A stretch of 64,000 nucleotides of DNA from Chrysoporthe austroafricana. Its lineage: Eukaryota; Ascomycota; Sordariomycetes; Diaporthales; Cryphonectriaceae. The position numbers were made by a program, and so were the translations under genes. The stretch covers positions 3,466,383 through 3,530,382 of the forward strand of contig JYIP02000004.1 in NCBI GenBank assembly GCA_001051155.2. Direction: 5' to 3'. The notes under the pieces are model-generated. The model searched no databases, was not told where the DNA came from, and saw only the letters and a program-made list of their open reading frames with translations. This document shows positions 37,884 to 49,128 of this stretch, one piece after another. Numbering within the stretch: the stretch's first letter is position 1; each line of letters starts with the position of its first letter.

Positions 37884-38143
37884 CCTTTTTATTTAAGCTA
37901 AAATAAAAAGGGTAAATGAATTGCTTAATAAGCTATTAAATTAAAAAAGTTTTAATAACAAATTAGATAGCAACCCTTTTAAGAATTCAGAAAAACTAAT
38001 TTTTAAAAATAATCGAACTATTCCAAACGGATTATATAATTTTACTAGCGAATTATAATAATTATTATTATATCGCGCAATAATATTTCTTTTAACGAAT
38101 TAAAGACGGGTTATAGCTTTTAAGAAAGTTAAATTCAGATTAA

Positions 38144-40518
38144 TTATTATTTATTAAGCATATTTTCTAACAAATTGCGGAAATTACTGGAAAATAGCTA
38201 GAAGAATACCGATTTCCGGATATAAAAATTTCCGAAATAAAAAACTATTTCAAAAATAATAATAAATTAAGGATTTGAAAGAATAAAGCTATTAAGGAAT
38301 CGGAAATTAATTTCAATATATATATTTGCAAGCATTTACTGGAATTTTTCTATAAAGTTATAAAACTAATACGGGCATATATTAAAATTTTTAAAAATAT
38401 AAATCCCGTTAATATACTAATCGATTAATAAATAAAAGTCGATTTAATTGAAAAATAGCAAAATTAAAAAGTAAGATAAAAGCTATATTATTTAAATAAA
38501 GAAAATTAAAAAGTAATTAACGAAATTTTAAACAAATTATATTAATAAAATCGAGCTAAATAAATTATAAATATAATATTATTTAGTTTATTAATCTTTA
38601 TAGTTTGGAAAAATATAAATAATTAAAAAAAAAGATATATAATAATTAATTTATATGCTTTAAATAAAATCTTAATCTTTAATGCTTATTCTTTATTATT
38701 ATAGCAAGAAATTATTAAATAATTAAAAAGAAAAATATATATTATAATAGTAAATGCATAGCAATTTTTCTATTAATTCCTAATATATCTAAATTATAAA
38801 AACCGATTTACTATTATTAATTATTATAATTAAGAAAGAATAAAAATTTTACTTATAAGATTTCGAAATTTATTATTTTATATCTAGCATTTTATAAATT
38901 AATTTCTATAATTATATTACAAATTTGCTTCCGCTTTTATAAACGATATTATTATTTATTTAATTATAAAATAAGATTATTTGCAATACTTATAAATTAT
39001 CTTTTCGCTATTTTTATATAAAAATATTTTATTAATTAAATTCAAATCATTTCTTAAATATCTTTTAATTCAAATCTTAAAATTTAAAATAAATTCGGAA
39101 TTTCTAATATAGAATATCGGATATAAGCTATTCGCAATTTGGAATTTCCCAAAATACTTTAATAACTGGAAAGGTTTATTGGATTTATAAAATATTTATA
39201 CTATTTAATTCTTAAATATAATTATAAAATTAACTTATTTCAGAAAAAGAAAACTAAAATATTAAGTAAGGCTTGCTAATCGAATTATTTATTTTTAAAT
39301 ATAAAATAGCGAAATTATATTACGCAAGTCATTTTCGATTTATATTAAATAAAATTAATAATTTTTATAATTTTAAAATAGCTTTGAAAGCTAAAAATGC
39401 TTTATTTTATTATATTTTAAATAAACTTCTTTTTATTCAATTGGATATATTTAAAGAAATAGAATTTTCAAGTATTATTTTCCAATTAGCAAATAATTAT
39501 ATATAGAATAAAGCATTGCTAATAGCAAGTATAGCTATATAATTAATCCTTTATTTAAATAAAACGATTAACGAAATAAAACGAAAATACTGGCTTATAA
39601 AGCTTGAAATAGCTTATTTAATATAGCTAATACGAAAATTATAAATAATAATAAAATCGAACCGAATTAAGCTAATTTATATCCTTATTAATTATATAAT
39701 AATAATTAATATTATCTATTCGTTATTTATAAATATAATAAATAAGATTAAAGCAAATATATAATTAATTTTCATTTCGGAATACTTAAACTAATTTAAC
39801 TTGAAAGTATATTATATACCGGGAAAGTCGAATATTCTTGCAAATGCTATATTAAAATTACTATTTATTTAAAAACCTATTAATAATAAAAGCATTCTAG
39901 ATAAAATATAAGAAAACGAACTTATTTAAATTCTTAATAAAATATTTATAAATAGCGAAATAAAAAAGCATATTAAAAAAGAATACGAAAAATACCTTTT
40001 ATAATCCAAAATAATCGAATAATTAAAAGACTTAAATAAAATTGCCCGATTACTTTTTATATTAAATTATAATAGCTTATTATTTTTCAAAGATTATTAC
40101 GGGAAATAATAATTATATATCCCGAATAAAATAGCATTGGATTTCATTAAAGAAGCTTATAATAGAAAATATTATTTTAATATAAACCGTATATAATATA
40201 ACTTAATAAATCGATTCGTTATTAAATATTATTATATTAAAATACGCAATTATATATCGATATATCGAGCTTATAATAAAAACAAAAATAACTTATAATA
40301 ACTTTTAAAAGAAATATAACTTATATTATTTCTATTAATCCTATTTTATATTATTATTATAAACTTTATTATAAGATTACCGATAGTATTATTTATAAAT
40401 ATTATATAAGCTTTAATTAAAATGCTATTTCTGAATATATTTCTTATAATTACGGATAAATATTCCAAAGCTACAATTATTATATTAAGCAATGCAATAT
40501 ATATTATAGCAAATTAAG
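38144..40518 (+). pseudogene. pol: B0 pol part 1: RT, RNase H, integrase N-part
   Basis: RT, RNase H and most of the integrase of B0, matching B2 pol up to about 23813. The RT segment F-I-N-D-I is recognisable near 38940. An open 77-codon stretch at 39273-39506 is a fragment of the RNase H region. A4 interrupts it after the segment that reads Y-I-V-I-D-W in B2, duplicating TTAAG (40514-40518). Very heavily mutated. Confidence 0.82.
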
Positions 40519-40940
40519 TATTATGAACTAACGTACAGACCAGGGTACGACATCCCGGTTACCCGAAAACGGCCTACTGAATACCAGGATTTCCGGACCT
40601 TACGAAAAGAACCCCGCAATGCTTATATACGCAAAGGTTAGGATCGCAGGATAGCTAGGCTACCCAGGCTATCCAGTAGGATAGCTAAGCTATCCTAGCT
40701 ATCCCCAACTGAAGAGCTGGATATATAAAGCCCGGATATCTACCAGATAAATAGATAGCTTTTCAGTCGTCAATCTAAGTATCAATTGAACCCTATTATT
40801 AATAGCTACATTGGCTTATGAATATTGCGAAACTCAGTAATTTTGTCCTGAAATTCAAGGCTGTACTTAGCACCGCTCTTGTTAGCATAAACCCTTTAAC
40901 CCTACAGTATATCTTAGGATTTGCTGCAGCGTTCATAATA
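40519..40940 (+). repeat. A4 5' LTR (422 bp)
   Basis: TATTATGAAC...GTTCATAATA, a 10-bp perfect inverted terminal match when both ends are read after RIP. U3 at 40649-40704 consists of repeated GGATAGCT/AGCTATCC palindromic units. R-U5 is homologous to the other A LTRs, but the U3 is not. Confidence 0.95.
40722..40729 (+). promoter_or_regulatory. A4 LTR TATA box
   Basis: TATATAAA about 40 bp upstream of the self-priming sequence AGTCGTCAA (40765-40773), placing that sequence at or near the transcript 5' end. Also in the 3' LTR at 47613-47620 and as TATATAAG in A3. Confidence 0.6.
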
Positions 40941-40942
40941 TT

Positions 40943-40951
40943 TTGACGACT
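40943..40951 (+). other. A4 primer-binding site, self-priming type
   Basis: TTGACGACT, two bases after the LTR, is a perfect complement of AGTCGTCAA at 40765-40773 in the same LTR. No TGG, so tRNA priming is unlikely. Same geometry in A1 and A3. Confidence 0.72.
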
Positions 40952-41002
40952 CTTGTTCAAGATCGGTTCAGTATATACCCTTTAAGCAATATTCAGGATA
41001 CA

Positions 41003-43060
41003 ATGGCGCCCCAGACCCCGTTTTTGTCTAACAACCAGGCCTTCCAGGAAGAAATTCCGGTCGTCCTTACTAACGAACAATTCCAGCAGCAGAATATGGC
41101 TCTATACCAGCAACTTAAGGAAGTCAAGAACGAAATTATCCGCCTCAATGCCCTCCAGCAGGCCAGGGCTTTCAAGCTTAACAAACCCGGCCCGTACAAA
41201 GGCATTCGGGGAGACTTCCAGGCCTTCTTAACGCAACTCAAAGCCTACTTCAAGCATTATGGAATCCAGTTCAGAACTACCTATAACAAGATCGACTTCG
41301 CGGGAAGTCGTCTTGAAAGAATAGCCTTCCAGTAATAGGAGCCGACCCTTCGCGATTATTTAGATAATACTGAAGAATTTCGCTCGGAAGATACTAAGCG
41401 TATCTTCCAGCACTATGCCAATTTCGAGGCAGCTCTTACTAAGACTTTTGGAGACCCGGATGAACGACGAATTGCAATACGGCAGCTAAAGGCATTTCGA
41501 CAGACCGGTTCGGCTGCGGACTATATGGCGAAATTCCGACAGATCGTCGCTTACCTCGACTATAAGGACGAACCTCTTATGGATACCTACTACGCAAAAC
41601 TCAAGGAAGAAATCAAGGACGAACTTTATAAAGAAAATCGACTCGAAAAACTTAGTAAGTTTATCAATAAGGCAATCCGCATTAATAACCGACTATACGA
41701 ACGACGGCAATAACGGCAGAAAAACTACAGTACCGTCTTACAGTATTAGCCAAATACTAAGAAACGCAAGTTCCAGTATAAGAGCAAGAACAGTACGGCT
41801 TATTCAAGCATTATATATGCTAAGCCTATAGAACTAGATGCCCTTATACGCGAATAACGCAAAGGGGTTACTTATTACAATTGCGGCAAGAAAGGCTATA
41901 TCGCTTGCAATTGCCAATAAAGAAAAAGGAAGCGAGAATGGAAGCCAGTCCTAGAAAAATAGCTTAATATCGCTTAGCGATAGGAACCCAATCAGCTAGA
42001 TAAAAATATCTTACTGGAATAAGCAGCAGACTCTGATTATGGCAGTATAAGCTGGACAGCCTGCTATTAGAATTATTGCTTATTATATTTCTCGGAAAAG
42101 GAAAGTTCAAGATAGTTTTTACGCAAGCCTTAGGGATAACGGCAATTCGCTATAGGCAAGAAAGGCCTACTTTACGATACTATTATCCAGGATAATAATT
42201 CCGATTGCTTTAGCGAAAGACCCTTACGAAACGAGGAAGACTTAGGAAAATATTCCTTGAATTATTATCTAGAGCGACAATAGAGCAATATAGTAGAAAA
42301 GGAAATCGGCATTATAAGACTAGAATCACTAATACCCAGCATTATTATCGAAGAATCGGCATACCCCGATAGACAGCCAGACAACCTACTAATTCCAGTC
42401 CTTAACGAAGAATTATTAAAAGAAACGACCCGCTATTAGCAAAAGAATTGCCAAGATTGCAATAAATGGATATCCAAACATACGGAAATAGAGCATATCA
42501 TTTATAGGCTTACGATAAAAGAATTCTTCCAAAGCATACCATTCCAGAATAGCGGATACTTATTCTAGGAAAACGGAAGGATTAATCATTCATATTCTCG
42601 ATATTATAAACTTGCTTGGATTAACTGTATTTACTATAATTGCCAAATATATTTCAGCAAGAAAGTTAAATAAGATTGATTTCCATTTAGGGAATAGAAC
42701 TAATTGATCCATCCCGTTATAAAAGGAAAAAGAAGATTCAGAAAAGTCTTGCATATCGAAAATAATAATGCATATATAGGGCTACCCGATAACTGCTTAC
42801 GAGCATACGTAAATGGAAGAACTATATAGGGATAATGCTATATAATAATATATTCTATATATGTACAGAATAAGGCCAAAGAATGGTATAGGCTGCAGAA
42901 AATCGAGAAGAATCGGCAGCGAAGCCACGCCCAAGCAAGAAAGCTAGTATAGCAAGCAGCAAGAAACGCCCAGGAAACCCCAAAAAGGAAAGATTGCCTG
43001 TAATGGGATAATAGCCGATTAGGATTACGAGGTCCTTATATGCTACTATTAAGAAAGACG
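41003..43060 (+). pseudogene. gag: A4 gag, long form with CCHC knuckle and second Cys/His motif
   Basis: Particle polyprotein, about 685 codons in one frame from ATG at 41003. The first 111 codons are open, then TAG/TAA codons appear. The capsid-like part extends to about 41710. The zinc knuckle is at 41876-41917: Y-Y-N-C-G-K-K-G-Y-I-A-C-N-C (first Cys and His mutated to Tyr). The frame continues well beyond the knuckle with C-x2-C-x6-H-x4-H at 42449-42496 and another Cys pair near 42626-42643, and ends near the start of the -1 frame pol. A3 conserves this extension. Its role is unknown. An upstream TTG at 40943 is not taken as the start. Confidence 0.85.
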
Positions 43061-46000
43061 AAAAGCATATTATTCTGGACGCATATATCAAAAGATAACG
43101 ATATAGCGCACTATTGGATAGCAGCGCATAAGGAAATTTCATCTCGCCCGAAATCGTTAATAGGGAACGAATTCCCTGGACGCAAAAGAAAGATTCCTAT
43201 AAGCTCAATACTATAGAAAGAAAGTCGGTTACGTATAACTTAAATATAATCGATATGGAAACTGATTATCTACTTATCTCGATTTAAAGCCTTACGATAA
43301 GCATCGCTTTCGATATTATAAATACGGCATAGCATGAGTTGATCTTGGGAATACTTTAGCTTAAGAAGCATAACTTTCGAATTGATTGGACTACTGGCCA
43401 GATCTTATAGGAATAAGCCATACTTATCGAGAAGATTGCAATTACCAGAAAAGGAAAAGACCTAATTACTGAAAATAGCATAAGAGAAACGCGTTCAAAT
43501 AGGCTTACAAATACCCTTAAGGCTAAAGAATAAGCTATAATACAGGGAAGGGTTATGGATACTTTGAACTTCCAGATAAAGGTTAGAGACGGACTAAGAT
43601 TATAAGTAATTATCGACTAACAGAAAAACGGTCAAATACGGAATAATACGAAGAAATGCGAACTATGGAACTATAAGGAAATATAGCTCCTATAGCATGA
43701 ATATGCCAAAAGACAATTCGGCTCGGCATTCAATAAATACCCGAGACTACCAGAAATAAGAAAGCCCCAAAAACAGGAAGCTAGCGAAGGAAAATACGCA
43801 TAACAGTACCTCATATTCCTATAAATTGCAAAAAACGAAAAAGGACTAATACCGATATTCAAAAACGTATTAAGAGAATATTACGAATTCAAGAAATTAT
43901 AGCAAAGGAAGTTTGATACGGGATTACCAGAATATGGCCCGTACGATCACGAGATCCTTTTAAAGGAAGGAATACAGCCAAAATTCTTCCCCATTTATAG
44001 ACTTGACAAAGCAAGACTCAAAGCGCTCAAGGAATATATTGATAAGAACCTGAAACGAGGCTATATACGACTATCGCGATTACTAGCAGGATACCTTATC
44101 CTATTCGTACCCAAAAAGAACGGTAAATTACGGCTTTATATGGACTACTAACAGCTTAACGATATTACTATCAAGAATCGATACTTATTGCTGCTGGCAA
44201 GTGAAATGAAAGATTGACTGATTGGAACAAAATAGTTCATTACGCTTGATTTCAAAGAAGAATACTATTATATCAGAATCAAGGAAGACAATATCTGGAA
44301 GATAGCTTTCAGAATACGTTACGGACATTTCGAATACGTAATTATGCCTTTCGGGCTTATAAATGCACTAGCATCCTTCCAGGAAATGATTAATTACGTC
44401 TTGCGTAAATTTCTGGATATTACTGTTATTATCTATTTCGATAATATCTTGATTTTCTCGAAAGATTTCGAGATATACAAGCAGCATATACGAGAAATAC
44501 TTTATACGTTACAAGATAATAAACTTCTAGTCGAACCAAGCAAATGCTATTTCTATTAACAAAAAGTCAATTATTTAAGCTATACTATCGAGCCAGGACA
44601 GATTAATATGCAATAAGATAAAGTCAGAGCAATACAGGAATGGCTTACCCTAAAGAATATTAAGGATATCAGAGCATTCTTCGGATATGCCAACTTTTAC
44701 TAATAGTTTATCCGAGATTATAGCAAGATCGCATATCCGCTTACAGACTTAACGAAAAAAGATCGGAAGTTCGAATGGATTTCAGAAATACAGGAAATAT
44801 TTGACGAAATCAAAAGACGAGTTACGACAGAACCTATTCTTTGCGAAACAGATCCAGAAAAACCTTTTGAGGTTGAAACTGACATATCAGATTACGCATT
44901 CGGCAGATAACTAGGCCAGAAAAACGATTAAAGACGCCTTAAGATCGTAAGCAACTTTTCAAAGAAACTAAATAGCCCAGAACTTAATTATGGTATTCCC
45001 GATAAAGAATTAATAGCAATCGTCAAAGTATTCGAGAAATAATAGCAATACTTAATCGGAACCAAATACTAAATCATAGTACATTCGGATTACAAGAATT
45101 TTATAACATTTATAATTACCAAGGTCTTGAATAAACGATAGATCAGATAGGCAAAATTCCTTTTACAATTTGACTTAAAGATCGTCCATTGCAAAGGATC
45201 CGAAAATAGCAAAGCAAATGCATTTAGCAGACGATCAGATTACCAAAATTCAGAACTAAGAGAATTCCAGAATATCTTTCGACAAGATAAAGATAGTAGC
45301 CTTATAAATAAAGCAAGAGAACTCAATACGATTATCAGAATCGAGAATTAAGAAAGAAATCCTGAAAATATAACCCCCGAAAAGCAAGACGAATATATTA
45401 AAACCATATATAGTGCACTAGCATATAATTATTAAGGAATCAGAGCTACTTACAAAAAGATTAAGAAATACTGGAACCTATTAGGATTCAGACGAAAGAT
45501 CGAAAGAATCTTACAAGAATGTAATAGCTGCAGGAAGAATAAGATCGAATATTATAAACCCTATGGGTTACTCTAATTATTCCCGATTCCGGAAGCAGTT
45601 TGGCAATCCATTAGCTAGAATTTTATTACTAAGCTATTTCTCTTACGAAAACCTTTAACTAAAATGCAATACGATAGCATTCTAATAATAGTTTGCAAAT
45701 TGAGCAAATACGCTTATTTTCTACCATATAAGGAAAGCAATATAGCGGAAGAACTCGCATATACATTCTTCAGAATGGTTATAGCCAATTACGGCATATT
45801 TAAAGAAATCATTTCCGATAAAGATAGAAAATTCGTATCAAATTTCTAGACCTTATTCACGAAACTACTTGGAATATAACAGAGAATATCCATAGCATTC
45901 TATCTATAAACAGATAGACAAACGGAAAGAACTAACTAGATTATCAAGCAATACTTACGATACTATATGAATTACAAATAGAATAACTAAATCGACCTCT

Positions 46001-46677
46001 TACCCCTAGCGCAATTTGCATATAATAATGCAGATATAAGTACGATAAAAAAATTACTATTTTACGCATTCTATAGCTATAACCCGACAGCCTATTACGA
46101 CAAAATACCAGGAGCAAATACAGAAGCTGCAGAAAAACGAGTCAGAAAGATTAAGAAAGTTCAGGAAAAACTTCAGAAAGAACTGAAATTCATACAAGAA
46201 AGAATAACGAAATATGCCAATTCCAAAAGGATTAAGGGACCAATCCTATAGGAAAAGGATAAAGTCTACCTTATTCGACAAAAAGAATATATCAAAACAA
46301 TAAGACCTTTTCATTTACTAGATCATAAGAAATTAGGACTATTCAAAATCCTAAGGAAAATCTCAGATATTAATTTCAAACTCGCATTACCCTATAGAAT
46401 GAGAATCCATCCGGTATTCCATATTTCGCTTTTCGAACCAATACCAAGATCAACCAAAATAGACAAAAGCATTTAAATAGAAAGTAATAAGCCAGAATAC
46501 GAAGTCGAACGAATCCTCAAATACCGCGGACCAAATTACGATCCCGAATACTTTATCAAATGGAAAGGCTACCCGGCAAGCGAGAACTTATAGGAACCCA
46601 AGAGCAACTTACGAAATGCGCCTCAAGCTTTAGCAGACTACCTGGATAAGCAGCAGCGAAGAAAGGCTGGCTATTAA
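42990..46677 (+). pseudogene. pol: A4 pol: protease, RT, RNase H, integrase, chromodomain
   Basis: In the -1 frame relative to gag, overlapping its end. Protease active site L-L-D-S-S-A at 43111-43128 (Gly to Ser). RT spans about 43980-44650, with Y-F-D-N at 44434-44445 (second catalytic Asp to Asn) after M-P-F-G-L-I-N-A. RNase H is at about 44860-45240. Integrase is at about 45380-46200: the first Asp is now Asn (45619), Asp at 45817 and Glu at 45925 are kept (D-x35-E). The chromodomain at 46498-46677 reads Y-E-V-E-R-I, F-I-K-W-K-G-Y and ends in TAA. Its stop lies 30 bp from the stop of the convergent antisense ORF. Confidence 0.92.
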
Positions 46678-46707
46678 AAGAACGATCGATCAGAAAGGAC
46701 CTACCAG

Positions 46708-47217
46708 TCAGCCAGAAAGATAATCAGTACCAGAAGGACCGGCCATATTCCCAGATCCAGCTTCCAAGCCAACGACAGACCAATTAACGTCGGAACCAAA
46801 CTGCTGCAAAGCAGCGTTAAAATCGAAGCTCTCAGGAAGAAGACCCTCGGGAATAAGAGGCTCCGCAGCCCGACACTCTATTTCGGCCTTGCGACATTCC
46901 TCCTCGGCCTCTTTAGCTTCAATACGCTTAAAGTCTTCCAGATTAGACAAGCCACGACGGAACGCACGCGCCATCCGTTCCCGCTATAGCCGCTTTTATT
47001 TGCGCAAGCGTACCAACCGATCCTCGAACTCCTCGATCTCGTTTTCTAGCTTCTAGTGCTACGCAGAGGCACGCAAGAGCTCCGCTGCGTTAATGGGCTC
47101 CAGGATATCGCATTTCGACCGGCCGTACTGGACGTATCGAAGGCAGCAAGAAGAATCCGTTTCGGATACCGCGCAGGATTCAAAGCCCAAGCGATTACAA
47201 TAAGAACAGGAACGCAT
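46708..47217 (-). pseudogene. A4 antisense ORF: Zn2Cys6-like cluster and charged helix
   Basis: 169 codons from ATG (47215-47217) to TGA (46708-46710) on the strand opposite to gag-pol. Cys at residues 4, 7, 15, 25 and 36, with Tyr (TAC from TGC) at 28, give C-x2-C-x7-C-x9-C-x2-C-x7-C. This is near the fungal Zn2Cys6 pattern (x6 in the usual first loop). Residues about 56-120 are Glu/Lys/Arg-rich and likely coiled coil (K-L-E-N-E-I-E-E-F-E-D-R-L). A conserved tail motif A-L-Q-Q-F-G-S-D-V-N-W follows near residue 140. Internal stops at residues 53, 55, 74 and 78; the last 89 codons are open. In-frame sequence upstream of the ATG is basic and could extend the protein. Confidence 0.75.
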
Positions 47218-47397
47218 TTCTACAGCATTCGAAATAATGCGGAATAGTAAGGCGGCGCGCTATTTGTCTTTATCAGAACGAAGGGAAGATTTTGATTTTC
47301 GAACCTTGCTAGATATCTTAATCAGGAAAGGACGATAAATGGATAAGGGAGAGCTATAGAAAGACTTACAGAAAGTTGTTAAGGACAATAACTAATA

Positions 47398-47409
47398 AGA
47401 AGGAAATAA
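47398..47409 (+). other. A4 polypurine tract
   Basis: AGAAGGAAATAA directly abuts the 3' LTR. It is the expected primer of plus-strand DNA synthesis. Purine runs occupy the same place in A2, A3 and A5. Confidence 0.65.
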
Positions 47410-47831
47410 TATTATGAACTAACGTACAGACCAGGGTACGATATCCCAATTACCCGAAAACGGCTTACTAAGTACCAGGATTTCCGGACTTTACGAAAGG
47501 AACCCCGCAATGCTTACATACGCAAGGGTTAGGATCGCAGGATAGCTAGGCTACCCAGGCTATCCAGTAGAATAGCTAAGCTATCCTAGCTATCCTTAAC
47601 TGAAGAGCTGGATATATAAAGCCCGGATATCTACCAGATAAATAGATAGCTTTTCAGTTATCAATCTAAATATCAATTGAACCCTATTATTGATAGCCAC
47701 ATTGGCTTATGAATATTGCGAAACTCAGTAATTTTATCCTGAAACTCAAGGCTATACTTGGCACCGCTCTTATTAGCATAAACCCTTTGACCTTACAGTA
47801 TATCTTAGGATTTGCTGCAGCATTCATAACA
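47410..47831 (+). repeat. A4 3' LTR (422 bp)
   Basis: TATTATGAAC...ATTCATAACA, same length as the 5' LTR and followed by TTAAG. The R-region sequence reads AGTTATCAA where the 5' copy has AGTCGTCAA. Confidence 0.95.
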
Positions 47832-47836
47832 TTAAG

Positions 47837-49060
47837 CAACTCTTATTTTACGGATATTTTATATTATTAATTAGAGAATACTTAAAAAGATTATTTCAAA
47901 TAGAAATTCGAAATTCTTATCGGAATTTTGGAAATATTTATAAAAAGCTATCGGAACGAAACTTGCTTACTTTACTGCTTCGTATCCGCAAACGGATAAG
48001 CAATTTGAAATAAAAAACCGAATAATTAAAATAGCAATTTAGCATTTTATAACCGCTTATTCTAATATAAAATAAACCGAAATAATATTAATATTATAAT
48101 TTAATTTGAATAATGCATATAACCGAATTATAAAATATTTAATTAATTAAATGCTATTCGGATTTAATTTATTATCGGGCTAATAAATAAAAAATATAAT
48201 ATTTTTAATAAAGGAAATTTTTTAAGAAAAAGCTTAATCTTTTATCGTTAAAGTATAAATAACAGCCAAATTACAATATAATAAGTATTATTACTAAATA
48301 ATTTTCGAATTAAATAATTAAATATATATTCGCTTGAATTACGAGTATTTATTGCTAAATAACTTATTTTTAAAGTTTTTATAATAAAGAATAGGATTTT
48401 TCCAAATTATTCGAAAAATAAAGAACTTAATATATAAATTGAAATTAGTTTCTTATATAAATATTTATTCAATAATTTCAGTAATATAATTAAAGCTTGC
48501 AAACTTTCTTAAAATAAATTTCTATAAATATAACTTTATATATTAAAACTCAATAAATATATTAAAAGATCCGGATATCGAGAAATATTAAAAGGCTTAT
48601 TAATATTATAAGCTAAAAAGGATAATTAGCTATTATAAGCGAAAATATAAATATAATTCGTATAAAATTAAATACTTAATAAAATAAATGAATTATTTTA
48701 ACTATTATAATATATAAATGCCTTATAATGCTTTGAATGCAAACGAAATAATATATAATTTCGAATAGAAATATAAAGCTATAGCCGAATTGCAAGAAAG
48801 AGTAAAGCGAAAGCGGCTATTAATAGAAAAAGTCCTTGAATTAAAAGATATTATTATAACTGCTTTACAAAAACGAAATAAGCTAAAGCGCGATTTACGA
48901 ATAGAAAGTGCATTAAAGCAAGCTAGTTTATTTGTTTTAAGAAATCGAAAGAATTTGCAATGCAATAAGCGCGCGTTAAAGTAAAAGCGATTGCTAAATA
49001 AAGCAAATGAATTTCTAGCGAATATAAAAAGCTATTATTTCGTAAATTGCCAATAAATTT
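47837..49060 (+). pseudogene. pol: B0 pol part 2: integrase C-part and chromodomain
   Basis: Continues B0 pol after A4, without net indel against B2 23814-25035. Contains the integrase segment H/Y-P-Q-T-D-K-Q near 47990 and a chromodomain at about 48560-48740. Open scraps such as 48790-48984 correspond to the tail after the chromodomain. A5 interrupts the following spacer at 49128 with AGTTA duplicated; ORF3 of B0 is therefore outside the window. Confidence 0.82.
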
Positions 49061-49128
49061 ACTTTATTTTCTTCCTTTTATTAATACGCTTACGATTACT
49101 ATTTTTATTTACTTATTATAACTAGTTA

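Larger units (their letters stand above)
40519..47831 (+). mobile_element. A4: youngest complete family A Ty3/Gypsy chromovirus (7313 bp)
   Basis: Two 422-bp LTRs, both flanked by TTAAG (40514-40518, 47832-47836). The empty site is visible in B1 (near 31590) as GATTAAGCAATCC. Markedly richer in G and C than the flanks. Order: LTR, primer site, gag, protease, RT, RNase H, integrase, chromodomain, antisense ORF, polypurine tract, LTR. The LTRs differ at about 27 positions, all transitions. Stops in all ORFs make it non-autonomous. It inserted in the integrase of B0. Confidence 0.96.
7291..49128 (+). mobile_element. B0: oldest family B element, host of the whole pile (interrupted)
   Basis: Family B copy present as three collinear pieces: 7291-9025, 37665-40518 and 47837-49128 (B2 equivalents 19221-20954, 20955-23813 and 23814-25105). 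Each break coincides with an A-element insertion and a 5-bp duplication (ATTAA, GCATT, TTAAG, AGTTA). The third piece, counted with its TSD, has the same length as in B2 (1297 bp). Its 5' end and its ORF3 and 3' LTR should lie outside the window on either side. It is among the most heavily mutated elements. Confidence 0.9.

Noticed and set aside
40993..41241. Minus-strand ORF of 82 codons opposite A4 gag
   Set aside because: Shadow of gag: no conservation of frame in A1 or A3, and gag reads cleanly on the other strand.
46708..46974. The 88-codon minus-strand ORF taken as a complete small gene
   Set aside because: It is only the open 3' part of the longer antisense ORF; the frame continues upstream through RIP stops to the cysteine cluster at 47217.
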